64,000 bases of DNA from Hydractinia symbiolongicarpus (lineage: Eukaryota; Cnidaria; Hydrozoa; Anthoathecata; Hydractiniidae). A program made the position numbers and the translations under genes. Shown piece after piece: positions 41,617 through 50,823 of this stretch (its first letter is position 1; each line of letters begins with the position of its first letter). The stretch lies in the NCBI RefSeq assembly GCF_029227915.1, contig NC_079885.1:16691001-16755000 (forward strand), read 5' to 3'. Under the pieces are notes generated by a model that was not told where the DNA came from, made no database searches, and was given only the letters and a program-made list of their open reading frames with translations.

Positions 41617-42120
41617 GAATGTCAACCCTAAATTATTCTATCAATGATATTAACGTGGACTACCTGACAGTGTCGGATGTTATCCCTGCCAATGGAGGTA
41701 GGGATCAAAGGTACATAGGCTACCATACACGAGATCTCGTGGTAGCCCTCAGGGTAAAAACAACAAAAATACGACGCAAATGCGGTACCAGCAATGAGCC
41801 TCGATTTTGAAGAGTACCCCGATTGGGTTGGGAAATATCGTCAAATCTGATCCAAGATCGAGGAGTTGATTTCTGAGCAATTGACGACAGAGCCTGTGAA
41901 AAAGGACCGTTACGTGAACGCTAAACTCAAATACTACAAGGTTGCAATCACAACTAAATTCTATGGTATGCCAGTACCCTATGATGAGCCATGCCAAGCT
42001 AGTTCCATCCTAGCTATTTCATCGATGTATGTGCAAGGTAAAAACTACTATCCTCAGCTACATATTACAGAATGTAGATATAAGAACTTTAAGAAGAAAT
42101 GGCTGTTAGGTGAGGATTAA
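41603..42120 (+). pseudogene. Conserved element protein, broken (copy 1)
   Basis: The gene starts at ATG 41,603 (MLQFENVNPKLFY) inside the end of the upstream gene and hits a stop after about 14 codons. It continues in another frame (41,613-41,810: DINVDYLTVSDVIPANGG) and then another (41,866-42,120, ending KNYYPQLHITECRYKNFKKK). Element 2 carries a longer, better preserved homologue at 59,501 that aligns along its length (VNIENIVLSDAIAANKGKD; GSNYYMQTYLEECKYK). A small stem (TAGGTC/GACCTA, 42,137-42,155) follows the stop. The family is not one I can name; a nucleic-acid-binding role is only a guess. Confidence 0.6.
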
Positions 42121-42206
42121 AAAATCATATACTTTATAGGTCCATACAAGACCTACAACATATATCAAATTACGGTCTATACTCAGGTGGGGACTCTAGG
42201 TACCGC

Positions 42207-42515
42207 TTACATACTGCGCAGGTCGAACTTTTTTAAAATTTCATCTTGCATTTCTTTCCTCCCTTCATCCCGGCCTTTCGCAACTAGCCGGGCACGCAAT
42301 TGTTCATTGATGCTGTTAACGATCCTATTAAACCGCTGTCGCATCTGTTCTTTTAATAGCATATATCTTTCCTTTTCACGGCTAATCAGCCTGTACTCGT
42401 AGTCACTAATCACACCGTTTTCCATTGCCTTTGATATCAGATCAACGACAGAGTTCAGTTTACTTTCCGCGAGTAGCCTGATACCCTCATGCTTCTTGCT
42501 CTTAACCCAAAGCAT
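42207..42515 (-). pseudogene. Helical membrane-protein remnant, N-terminus lost (copy 1)
   Basis: The open frame encodes a charged helical segment (KSKKHEGIRLLAESKLNSVV...ENGVISDYEYRLI). It matches the C-terminal half of the Element 2 gene at 61,134-60,498 over KSKKHE.IRLLAE.KLNS and the following VISD.E motif. The Element 2 version has about 75 extra N-terminal residues, including a hydrophobic glycine-rich membrane region. That region is missing here, so this copy is truncated. It is convergent with the gene ending at 42,120 and divergent from the gene starting at 42,553. Confidence 0.65.
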
Positions 42516-42552
42516 TTTTGAAGTATATGTTCATCTTTTGTTTTAAGAAAGG

Positions 42553-42711
42553 ATGAAACTCATACAACCCCAAGGCAAAGTACAAAAGCAACAGGGGAGA
42601 ATGGGCACTTAGTGCATTAGGGCTTGTACTTGTCTACAGACTCGCACATTGAGGTGGCATTCCCTGAGTTTACCAAGTATGCCATCTCCATTCCCACTAA
42701 TCTGCTAAATG
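42553..42711 (+). pseudogene. 5' fragment of the structural-type gene, cut by the duplication
   Basis: This is the first 159 bases of the gene that is complete in extent at 46,014-47,190. It is interrupted at the tandem-duplication junction and joined to satellite. An early frame break is present as in the other copy. Confidence 0.85.
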
Positions 42712-43704
42712 AAAATTTGTAGTATGGCCATTTGCAGCCTAATAAATTCGTTATACGTAAATACCGTCGTTCCACCTGCCTGTGCATGTTACCATAGGGG
42801 TAGTCCTTCCAGTCTCAATGGACTACGACGTCCAAAGTCGTTTTCCTTAGCGTCATGGTTTTAGAACTATGTTAACTAAGTGAACAGCCCTCTGTAAGCC
42901 GTATTATTGCTCTTTGTACCGTGGCAGTAGAAGACCGGCAACTACGCGCACAGTCCTCTAAATGCTGTAACATGGCCTTTTGCTGCGTAATAAAGGCCTT
43001 ACACGTAAATACCGTGGTCCCACCACCCTCCGCGGGTTACCATTAGTCTAGTCCCTCCAGTCTCAGTTGACGACATCCCAAGTCGTTTCTGTGGCGCCGT
43101 TGCGTTGGAAGACCGGCAACTACGTGCGCAGCCCTCTAAAGGCTGTAATATGGCCATTTGCTGCCTGATAAAGACCTTACACGTAAGTCACGCGCTTCCA
43201 ATCTCCAAAGCAGTCTACCAATGCTCTACGCTTCCCACTATCATTGGAATGCGACATTCCAATTTTTTTTCCTTTGCGCTATAGCGTTGAAACACTGTTA
43301 ACTACGTGCATAGTCTTTTGTAAGCCGTAATATTGCCTTTTGCAGAGTGATTAATGCCTTACACGTAAACCACGTGCTTCCACAGGCCCAGGCAGGCTAC
43401 CGTTGGTCTACTGTTCCCAGTCTCCATGGACTTCGGCGTCCCAAATCGTTTTCCTTGGCGCAGTGGTTTTAGAACAATGTTAATTACGTGCACAGCCCTC
43501 TAAAGGTTGTAATATGGCCTTTTGCTGCCTAATAAAGGCCTTACACGTAAATCACGTGGGTCCACTACCCTTCACAGGTTACCATTGGTCTGTCCATTGA
43601 GGACTTCGACGTCCCAAGTCGTTTTCCTTGGCACGGTGGCGTTGGAAGACCGGCAAGTACGCGCACAAGCCTCTAAATTCTGTAATATGGCCTTTTGCAC
43701 GCTG

Positions 43705-44088
43705 GAGATAGAGAAATGTTCCTTCTTGCGCAGTCGCGTATACGCGCACGTGCACGCCACAGTCAAGCACAAGAAATCCAGTCCCATGCAGTGGCTACCA
43801 GGGGTTATTCCCTAATATTCAGTGCATAGCTATACAGTATCCCTAATATTGAGTGCAGTGATGACATCAATGCTGCAAATGAGTAATTTTCTAGCGCAAT
43901 TCCCTAATAGTCAACGCGGACATCATACATCAAAAAGGGAATTCCCTAAAAATCAACGCATGCGCAGTTGAGACACGCTAAGTCGAGCAGAATGAAACCT
44001 TCTGATAAAACAAAAAACTCTACACAATAAAGAAATGGATGCATACACCGTGAAGCAATTACGCGATGTTGCAAAAGCCAGTGGGCTA
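43705..44088 (+). repeat. Left TIR of Element 1, copy 2
   Basis: Duplicate of 40,244-40,627 at an offset of 3,461 bp, with single-base differences such as CGCGCAC to CGCGGAC. This is the copy contiguous with the body of the element. Confidence 0.92.
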
Positions 44089-44248
44089 TGTAGTTCAAGG
44101 GATGCGCAAAAAAGACATCATAAAACATATCCAAAATGATATTGCCCTTCAGGACATGTGTAATAGGGGTGTTGAAAAGTATGCCAACATATTCTGGTTT
44201 ATCCCAGACCAGTTCAAGACGAGGGACCTGTGTCCAATATGTAGGTGA
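44035..44248 (+). pseudogene. SAP-like/DUF4116-type remnant (copy 2)
   Basis: Duplicate of 40,574-40,787, with the same frame break, inside the second copy of the left end. Confidence 0.6.
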
Positions 44249-44279
44249 AATCTCCGAACCTTGTTGAAATATATATATA

Positions 44280-44633
44280 ATGGTACTCTGCTTCTTGTGC
44301 TCTGTAGAACTACTCGACAAAGTCAGGTGCCCCATGATATACAACCCTCCACAGGTGAGTACAAAACATACAGCGAAATCTGGCTTTTTTCAAGTCAAAG
44401 AAAACATGGCTGCCTATATGAGCGATGGTGGTGAGTACGTATACGAGGGCTACTTTTGTGGAGATGCGTGCTGCCTGGCTAACGTGGAAGAGCGAAAGGT
44501 GTATGACAGCACGTATGAAATATCGCTGTGGTTGTTAAAAAGGCGCAACAAGGGAAGGCCTGCTCCGGATTGGAGACGCCTCGTCAGATTTGGGGGTGAC
44601 TTGACGCAAAAAGAATTCCTGGCATTGGCTTGA
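44280..44633 (+). CDS. Small putative zinc-binding protein (copy 2)
   Basis: Duplicate of 40,819-41,172 with an identical predicted protein. A silent CTG to TTG change is visible near 44,532. Being in the copy contiguous with the element body, this is the ancestral position. Confidence 0.5.
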   Translation: MVLCFLCSVELLDKVRCPMIYNPPQVSTKHTAKSGFFQVKENMAAYMSDGGEYVYEGYFCGDACCLANVEERKVYDSTYEISLWLLKRRNKGRPAPDWRRLVRFGGDLTQKEFLALA

Positions 44634-44678
44634 AACGTTATCATACAACATAGTTGCAAGATAATACTACTATAATAA

Positions 44679-45077
44679 ATGTGCGTAAACTGTCAATCAA
44701 AATTCGATATCTTTGCAACTGCAGCATTCATGACCTTTATGGCCGGCATTGGTATCTCCCTACCCCTCATGGCCCTGACATTAGTGCAAGAATCAGAGAG
44801 GGAGAAGGCAAATGAACGGAGGATTAAAGGCCTGGAGAATTGCCTTGATGCCTTAGAAAATCATAATATAAATGGAGAAAGTGAGGACTGTGAATGGGTA
44901 CTTGACGAGAATGATAGATGTACCTGCGGGCGTCGGTTCGTGGTAAATGGTAAAGTGTTGTGCTGGTACTGCTATCACGAATATATCACGTATAATGGAG
45001 ATGGTTGCATATGCACAATGACATGCAATTCTCTGGAGTCGTTTAAACTTTCAATAAAACAAGATGCTACAATTTGA
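44679..45077 (+). CDS. Membrane-anchored Cys-rich protein (copy 2)
   Basis: Duplicate of 41,218-41,616 with an identical predicted protein. It overlaps the start of the next gene by 14 nt. Confidence 0.6.
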   Translation: MCVNCQSKFDIFATAAFMTFMAGIGISLPLMALTLVQESEREKANERRIKGLENCLDALENHNINGESEDCEWVLDENDRCTCGRRFVVNGKVLCWYCYHEYITYNGDGCICTMTCNSLESFKLSIKQDATI

Positions 45078-45581
45078 GAATGTCAACCCTAAATTATTCT
45101 ATCAATGATATTAACGTGGACTACCTGACAGTGTCGGATGTTATCCCTGCCAATGGAGGTAGGGATCAAAGGTACATAGGCTACCATACACGAGATCTCG
45201 TGGTAGCCCTCAGGGTAAAAACAACAAAAATACGACGCAAATGCGGTACCAGCAATGAGCCTCGATTTTGAAGAGTACCCCGATTGGGTTGGGAAATATC
45301 GTCAAATCTGATCCAAGATCGAGGAGTTGATTTCTGAGCAATTGACGACAGAGCCTGTGAAAAAGGACCGTTACGTGAACGCTAAACTCAAATACTACAA
45401 GGTTGCAATCACAACTAAATTCTATGGTATGCCAGTACCCTATGATGAACCATGCCAAGCTAGTTCCATCCTAGCTATTTCATCGATGTATGTGCAAGGT
45501 AAAAACTACTATCCTCAGCTACATATTACAGAATGTAGATATAAGAACTTTAAGAAGAAATGGCTGTTAGGTGAGGATTAA
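45064..45581 (+). pseudogene. Conserved element protein, broken (copy 2)
   Basis: Duplicate of 41,603-42,120 with the same frame breaks, so the breaks predate the duplication. Confidence 0.6.
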
Positions 45582-45667
45582 AAAACCATATACTTTATAG
45601 GTCCATACAAGACCTACAACATATATCAAATTACGGTCTATACTCAGGTGGGGACTCTAGGTACCGC

Positions 45668-45976
45668 TTACATACTGCGCAGGTCGAACTTTTTTAAAAT
45701 TTCATCTTGCATTTCTTTCCTCCCTTCATCCCGGCCTTTCGCAACTAGCCGGGCACGCAATTGTTCATTGATGCTGTTAACGATCCTATTAAACCGCTGT
45801 CGCATCTGTTCTTTTAATAGCATATATCTTTCCTTTTCACGGCTAATCAGCCTGTACTCGTAGTCACTAATCACACCGTTTTCCATTGCCTTTGATATCA
45901 GATCAACGACAGAGTTCAGTTTACTTTCCGCGAGTAGCCTGATACCCTCATGCTTCTTGCTCTTAACCCAAAGCAT
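45668..45976 (-). pseudogene. Helical membrane-protein remnant (copy 2)
   Basis: Duplicate of 42,207-42,515, with the same N-terminal truncation. Confidence 0.65.
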
Positions 45977-46013
45977 TTTTGAAGTATATGTTCATCTTTT
46001 GTTTTAAGAAAGG

Positions 46014-47190
46014 ATGAAACTCATACAACCCCAAGGCAAAGTACAAAAGCAACAGGGGAGAATGGGCACTTAGTGCATTAGGGCTTGTACTTGTCTACAG
46101 ACTCGCACATTGAGGTGGCATTCCCTGAGTTTACCAAGTATGCCATCTCCATTCCCACTAATCTGCTAAATGACCCCGTCAGAGTAGGTTGGACGGGGCA
46201 GGCCTTGGACTACTGGAATGTTCAGGTTAATTTTGCCACCCATTGCGCAACGACGGCATTGGGCATCTCTGCTAAACACATGACGGGCTCAATACCCCTT
46301 GTCAACTCCATATTTAAATTTCACGCCTATTACAACATACGTCGTATCCTAGCAAGAATGACGGTCCCCATGCCTTACGATGATGGGTTTTTCTAGTACA
46401 AAAACCCCTACTCAACCTCCGGATATGCACAAGTGTGTCGTGAATACGGTGTAGTTGCCAATGCTTTGTACAAGTTCAAGGCTGTCATGTCGTTGTTGAC
46501 GAATGGTAGATGGTGGGCGCAAATTGATGTGGATTGGGCCAAATTTATCATCCCCACAAGTCAGGGTCTGACGTCGGAGGGCCTAACCAAGCTAAGCGAG
46601 AGTATCAGGGTTCATTTGGTCCTGTTGCTTGGATTGCAAGCAGGGGCTAAGGCATCCCTAATTGGCTCCGGTTCAGACAACTATACAGCAAGGCAAATCC
46701 TACTGCAAAAGTTTCAGGCCATGGTACAGCGTCAAGAGAATGTAGGCCATGACATTATGGAGTTCCAGAAAGTTATACAGTATGCGAGTACGTTATGCCC
46801 GGCGTGTACATACTGCCTTTCGACATGAACCTGCGCATAGGCCAAATTGTGGGTTACAACAACAACATCCTCATAGCACGTGCCAATGTAAACGTGGGGG
46901 TACAGATCGATGTAAATAACAAGCCTATTGTCAGGAATACAGAGAGGGTCATCAAACCACCACCATGGCATACCGAGCATACCATCAGACATGTGGCAGA
47001 TATCAAACTACATCCCAAGCATGCTGAGCATACCATCAAACATGTGGCAGATATCAAACTACATCCCAAGCATGCTACGCCTCCTATACATCCTCCCGAA
47101 CAACCCCCACAAAATCAGCACGAGGATACAAAGGCGGCATTGATAACAACGGGGGTAGGGATCATCAATAGACCTATTTCCTCACAATGA
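46014..47190 (+). pseudogene. Conserved structural-type protein (possible minor capsid/penton), broken
   Basis: A long gene conserved with Element 2 (61,853-63,000). Shared blocks include YAISIPTNLLNDPV, ALDYWNVQVNFA.HCATTALG, TNGRWWAQ.D.DWAKFII and LRIGQIVGYNNNILIA. The breaks are a frame change within the first 30 codons, an in-frame TAG at 46,394-46,396 and a frame change near 46,790. The C-terminal region contains a 17-residue tandem repeat (51 bp, 46,975-47,076). The final hydrophobic tail of the Element 2 homologue (ALITTGVG- counterpart VITLGVGLILAYIWWK) is cut short here. Polinton-like elements usually encode a penton/minor capsid beside the major capsid; assigning that role here is inference from context. 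Confidence 0.55.
46975..47076 (+). repeat. 51-bp in-frame tandem repeat (two copies)
   Basis: Two adjacent copies, 46,975-47,025 and 47,026-47,076, differ at one base (CAGACATG against CAAACATG). Each encodes 17 residues (EHTIRHVADIKLHPKHA). The matching part of Element 2 has a single, different sequence, so the expansion is specific to Element 1. Confidence 0.85.
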
Positions 47191-48347
47191 AACACCCGCC
47201 TTACCTGCCAAGTACTTTAAAAATTTACCCAATCTTTCCAGCTGCTTCTCTACAAAGCCTTTTCCTGCACCCGCAGCGGCACTTCCTCCTGCAGCACCCC
47301 CGGCGCTTCCTGCTGTAACGGAGAGTACAATGGTGCTTATCAGTAGTCCAATGGCAGAGACGATACTCGCTATAGTTGTACCCTGCTCCTTGAAGAGGAT
47401 TATAAGCTTTTCAAGCAGGGATGTATTATCTTCAGCGATTTTCAACAGCGTGTCCTTGATGTGTCTCTGCTGGGAGTATATGTCAGTGGATAGTATGCCA
47501 TGTGCTTCCCTTGTGGCCTTTTTTTATCATTAAGATCTTTAATCTCCTTCTTCACCTTTTCTATTTCCCTCTCAAGGTTAGCTTGTTGTCCTTTGCCTGC
47601 CCCAGCCTTCTGCTTCTCAAGTTCTTTCACCTTACCCTCTACCTTGTTAATCTCGCTGTCGTATAGAATCATCTTGTTTTTCAAGCTTTTCAAGTTACCC
47701 CTTAATGTCTGAAGTTCGAGGTCAATCCCCCTTCTTTCACGTTCAGGCCCAACAAACGAAGTGTCTTTTTATAAGGCTTTCCGTGGCATCTACAAATTCG
47801 TCGATCTTCTCTAACGATTCTATCTCAATATTTTCAGCGTTTTCAACCTCCTTCTCTGTTTTACTATACTTTTTCAAGAGGTTCTGGGCCCTGAATTTAC
47901 CACCCCTGTTAGGTGTAACATAGTCGACAAAGCCTAGGGCTTGCAGACGATTGCTACCTAGCAACGTTTGTATCTGGCCAACAGTCTTTAAGGTACCACT
48001 TGATTCGCAATCACTATTTCCTTGAAGGTTTTTTTCCCTTTCACTATCTCTTTAACAATAAGTTGATTCCCTTTATCCACCCTGAAGGCATCATAATATC
48101 TCGGATTAGGTAACCCCAACTTCTCCCCAAGATGATTGTAAAAGCCGTCAAACTTTGATTTTAGTATTATCTGCCTCTGCCCTGAAAGCGTGTTCCCCTG
48201 CTGTTGTTCTGTTAAAAGCCCCGGCGTTCCAGGGAGTTTTGGCGTTCCGGGGAGTTTTGACGTAGTATCATCAGGTTTATTTGGATGGCCCTCATCTTCC
48301 TCATCATCAATATCAATATCAGGTACAAATACCGGATTAGTTGGCAT
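47182..48347 (-). pseudogene. Coiled-coil/membrane protein, broken
   Basis: Four overlapping open segments in different frames (48,347-47,988; 47,964-47,743; 47,693-47,442; 47,445-47,182) make one gene. The N-terminus is acidic with a repeated KLPGTP motif. A conserved globular part follows (GFYNHLGEKLGLPNPRYYDA), then a long Lys/Glu coiled coil (KVKELEKQKAG...LEREIEKVKKEIKD). A hydrophobic Gly/Ala-rich stretch (IVSAIGLLISTIVLSVTAG) and the motif QLERLGKFLKYLAGKAG come last. Element 2 has a homologue running off the window at 64,000. Its long helix plus membrane span recalls tape-measure or membrane-associated virion proteins, but no function can be assigned. It is divergent from the capsid gene across only 31 bp. 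The C-terminus is truncated at the convergent junction near 47,182. Confidence 0.65.
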
Positions 48348-48378
48348 CTTTATTTAAAATTTTCCTTATATAATAAAC
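48348..48378. promoter_or_regulatory. 31-bp divergent promoter
   Basis: The entire space between two outward-pointing ATGs is AT-rich (CTTTATTTAAAATTTTCC then TATATAATAAAC) with a TATA-like element next to the rightward start. Both genes must be transcribed from this interval or from inside each other. Confidence 0.6.
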
Positions 48379-49230
48379 ATGAGTACATTCGGAACGACCC
48401 TAGACCCCTACGCAGAGACGAAGCAGCTTTTCGGTATCAGGGGCAGGAAGCAAAGAGTTCAGATAAGCCACATACCCTCAACCATCAACCAGAACGAAGA
48501 CGTCTATGTTGATATTCCAAACATGCCCCAGAATGACGTCATTTTTCCGGGTAGTCTCAAGCTCCTATTTGACTTGACGCTGACGGGGAACAATATAAAC
48601 TGTACCATTGTCAGCAACATTGGCAAAAGTCTGGTGAAGAATCTACGCATCACTTTGAATAGCAAAGAAATACAGAATATATCGGATTATAATATCCTGG
48701 CAGTGTACTGGGACTTGTGGTTACCCAAGTTCGATACCCAAGTTCGATCATGACAACAACCTCATTCTAGACGGCATCAACCCCAATGACGGGACCATCA
48801 AGGCCCTGCAAGTCAAAGCCAGCGACCATGTAGGTACGGATGAAGAGAAGGCGATTGTTGCCGCGTATGGTAACACCTTTTGCATACCCTTAGGAAAAAT
48901 GTTTGAGCTGGCCCGAGATTTACCCTTTTATCCGGCGGGTTTATATGACAGGTTGAAATTTTGTCTAAAAGATCTTCGTCTGTGGGGTATTCAAAACTTT
49001 CGTAGTACTCCACCTCGATACCTAAAATTGTCCAGGAAGGTTGGGCAATATCCAGTTACTGAACCCTACTTTGATACAGCATTGTATCACAGGTACCTGA
49101 ATATTGTATTTGATTGTAAATTGATTCCTTTGTACATGTGCTTCCATCTTTTTGATATTTCACTACCTTTTAACATACAGTCAAAAGGGTCAATAGAGGG
49201 GGCCCACGGGAGGTGCCTCACTTTTGTATA
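48379..49230 (+). pseudogene. Probable major capsid protein (double jelly roll), broken
   Basis: The first frame (48,379-48,753, 124 codons) opens with MSTFGTTLDPYAETKQLFG and contains NEDVYVDIPNMPQNDVIFPG followed by a beta-rich LKLLFDLTLTG strand. This pattern fits N-terminal jelly-roll segments of capsid proteins in Polinton/adintovirus-like elements. A frame change near 48,750 leads to a second segment (GTIKALQVKASDHVGTDEE, AIVAAYGNTFCIPLGKM, ARDLPFYPAGLYDRLKF), also typical of the family. Beyond about 48,972 the similarity I can recognise stops, so the C-terminal half appears deleted or scrambled. The full family length is usually well over 400 residues. A perfect 13-bp hairpin at 49,231-49,264 probably marks the old 3' end. 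Confidence in the family is moderate. Confidence 0.55.
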
Positions 49231-49264
49231 TAATTTTTACTACCCGCCAGAGTAGTAAAAATTA
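49231..49264. terminator. 13-bp perfect hairpin between convergent genes
   Basis: TAATTTTTACTAC pairs exactly with GTAGTAAAAATTA across an 8-nt loop (CCGCCAGA). It lies just after the capsid region and 9 bp from the stop of the leftward gene ending at 49,273. It is a candidate 3'-end signal for both. Confidence 0.7.
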
Positions 49265-49272
49265 GCGTCTGC

Positions 49273-50022
49273 CTAATCCTCTACTGCCGGATCACCCAGA
49301 TCATACAAATCATCCCGGGTAACATCGATAAGCCTGAAATAGTTCCTGAAACGTTCTACATCCCCTCCTCCTCAAAACGATTAAAGGCCGTTGGGGTTGT
49401 CGATAACGACAATCTCCTCCGCCCCTGGGTAGTTGTCCCCGATCCACGATCTCTTCTTGCTAATATTACGCCTCTGAACACGCGTGCAATAAAAGGGAAG
49501 ATGATAGTATTCATCGTCATCCCGTGCGCTATGTTTTCTATGGATTATGATGACGTTGTCTTTGCGGGGTCCAGGGCATTTGGTATATGTTTTTCCCGAA
49601 GCCTTGCGTTTTCCTGGGCCTGTGCCGCAAGTTGTCGATCCCTATCCTCAATTTCATCATTGGGGAATGCCAGAGCCATCTCTCTGTCCTCAAGGACTTG
49701 GCGCTGCTTCTCAAGTTCGTCTTGTAATTTTCTCAGACCTGCCCGGGCAAGCCATTTGATTAGACCCACCGCTTTAGGTTTTTTTTGACCTACGCACAAT
49801 CTCCAACACGTCATCTAGTGTCACAAAAGCGTCATACCTATTTTGGTCCTGTTTTTGTGGTTGGTTTGTAACCAATCCTATCTCATGGCGTGCAAGGGTG
49901 GGAATATCTCGATAACACTCCGCAATCTTTGCGATATCCAAAAACCTACCAATATCGGCACGTTTGAACATATTGAATAGCGTCTCAATGGCTCCCCTGT
50001 TGAACATAACTTGCGACGACAT
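49273..50022 (-). pseudogene. Bro-N/MSV199-like protein with coiled coil, broken
   Basis: The first segment (50,022-49,774) contains FNMFKRADIGRFLDIAKIAE and YDAFVTLDDVLEIVRRSKK, which resemble the DNA-binding-like start of Bro/MSV199 proteins of insect and giant viruses. A frame shift near 49,780 leads to KPKAVGLIKWL and a coiled coil (LQDELEKQRQVLEDREMAL). A second shift at about 49,555 leads to a C-terminal module (NYPGAEEIVVIDNPNG, RFRNYFRLIDVTRDDLYDLG) ending at TAG 49,275-49,273. One stop lies before that last part. The layout of an N-terminal module, a coiled coil and a C-terminal module is typical of the family. The assignment is from motif resemblance only. Confidence 0.45.
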
Positions 50023-50137
50023 CTTTCTAATATATCAACGTAGGCCAGAGGATTTCACTCGAGAATTTTAGGATGAATCTTAGGAGAAGTCCTAGGATGT
50101 TCTAACCTCACGTACAAGCCTGCATGCTTGGATTTTT

Positions 50138-50686
50138 TCAATTCATCAATTCATCCCAATCGGAGATCAAATTCGTCACCTCATCCGTCATTTTCATATC
50201 ACTTTTTTCATGCGGGTACCAGAAAAGTAAGGCTTTTTTCTGCCTCCTCAGATTCTTGGGCAATGCAGTATATGACTGCATTAATAGCCACAAACTATGC
50301 TTTCTATGCCTACCTAAAATAGCCAATTCAAGCTGGGATTGTCGACGCTTGTCAAGGTTTTCATTGGCTACTACGTCGTCAACCATGAAGAGACTCTCTT
50401 CACCCGCCAACAATGAGGACAATTTTTTGATCCACTTAAACAGTTGGTCCTTGGGATCTATTAGGAACACGTAGCCGTCCCTCTAGAGTGAGGCCCTCTC
50501 GAGGTAGGTACTGTTCCACCGTATAGTCGGGCATAGGATGATGATATTTTGATAGTGCTTCTTATACTCCTGCTCGAGGAGGTCTAAAACACGCTGTTTT
50601 TCCGCATGATGTCGGGCCTGTGAAAATTGCCGTATGCGCCTCTTCAATAACGTCCATTTACTAATAGTTGCTCCACTTTCGATCAT
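50138..50686 (-). pseudogene. Packaging-type ATPase (FtsK/HerA, A32-like) with one amber stop
   Basis: The frame chosen starts at ATG 50,686 (MIESGATISKWT). A strand motif NIIILCPTIRWNSTY, a Walker B-like ESLFMVDD, and RHRKHSLWLLMQSYTALPKN with a C-terminal WYPHEKSDMKM are in the order expected for A32-like DNA-packaging ATPases of Polintons and large DNA viruses. A single in-frame TAG at 50,485-50,483 splits it. The expected P-loop (GxxxxGKT) is not seen; SGATISKWTLLK at the N-terminus may be its altered remnant. At about 180 residues it is shorter than usual. It overlaps the zinc-ribbon frame upstream. Such enzymes pump genomes into capsids, so its presence beside a capsid gene supports a virion-forming ancestor. 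Confidence 0.65.
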
Positions 50687-50777
50687 GGATTTTCGGGTAC
50701 AAAGCTGCACAGCTTGAACATATTAACACGCCACCTTGATTGTTCACCAATGACCTCTGACAGGCAGGACAGAACTT
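50661..50777 (-). CDS. Small zinc-ribbon protein
   Basis: An open frame of 38 codons reads FCPACQRSLV...VLICSSCAALYP, a clean CxxC...CxxC zinc ribbon like those of TFIIS or RNA polymerase small subunits. No ATG lies at the start, so the true start has probably been mutated. Its end overlaps the start of the ATPase in another frame. A virus-encoded transcription factor is a reasonable but unproven reading. Confidence 0.5.
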   Translation of the reverse strand, partial: KFCPACQRSLVNNQGGVLICSSCAALYPKIHDRKWSNY

Positions 50778-50784
50778 GGTATTT

Positions 50785-50823
50785 TGTCTTATATTCTTGT
50801 CTTATATTCTTGTCTTATATTTG
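50785..50823 (-). repeat. 13-bp tandem repeat, three copies
   Basis: TGTCTTATATTCT is repeated at 50,785, 50,798 and 50,811, the last copy with a terminal mismatch. It sits at the end of the gene stopping at 50,802. Because 13 is not a multiple of three, the expansion shifts the frame of that C-terminus and of the start of the zinc ribbon. Confidence 0.85.

Larger units (their letters stand above)
38959..42711 (+). repeat. Tandem segmental duplication, copy 1 (satellite flank plus Element 1 left end)
   Basis: The segment from AAAATTTGTAGTATGGCC in the satellite, through the left TIR and five element genes, to the 5' part of the structural gene starting at 42,553 is repeated downstream. At 42,711/42,712 the structural gene is cut after CTGCTAAATGA and joined to satellite. 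The uninterrupted version is at 46,173. Inside the element the two copies are offset by exactly 3,461 bp with only a handful of substitutions. Confidence 0.95.
42712..46172 (+). repeat. Tandem segmental duplication, copy 2
   Basis: Repeats 38,959-42,711. Its satellite part lacks 292 bp that copy 1 has at 39,165-39,456, with the junction at about 42,918 in CTTTGTACCGTGG and an AC microhomology. Downstream of 46,172 the element continues into the rest of the structural gene, so this copy is the one contiguous with the element body. Confidence 0.93.

Noticed and set aside
48813-49013. 66-codon minus-strand ORF opposite the capsid region
   Set aside because: It overlaps recognisable capsid codons on the other strand and has no family resemblance.
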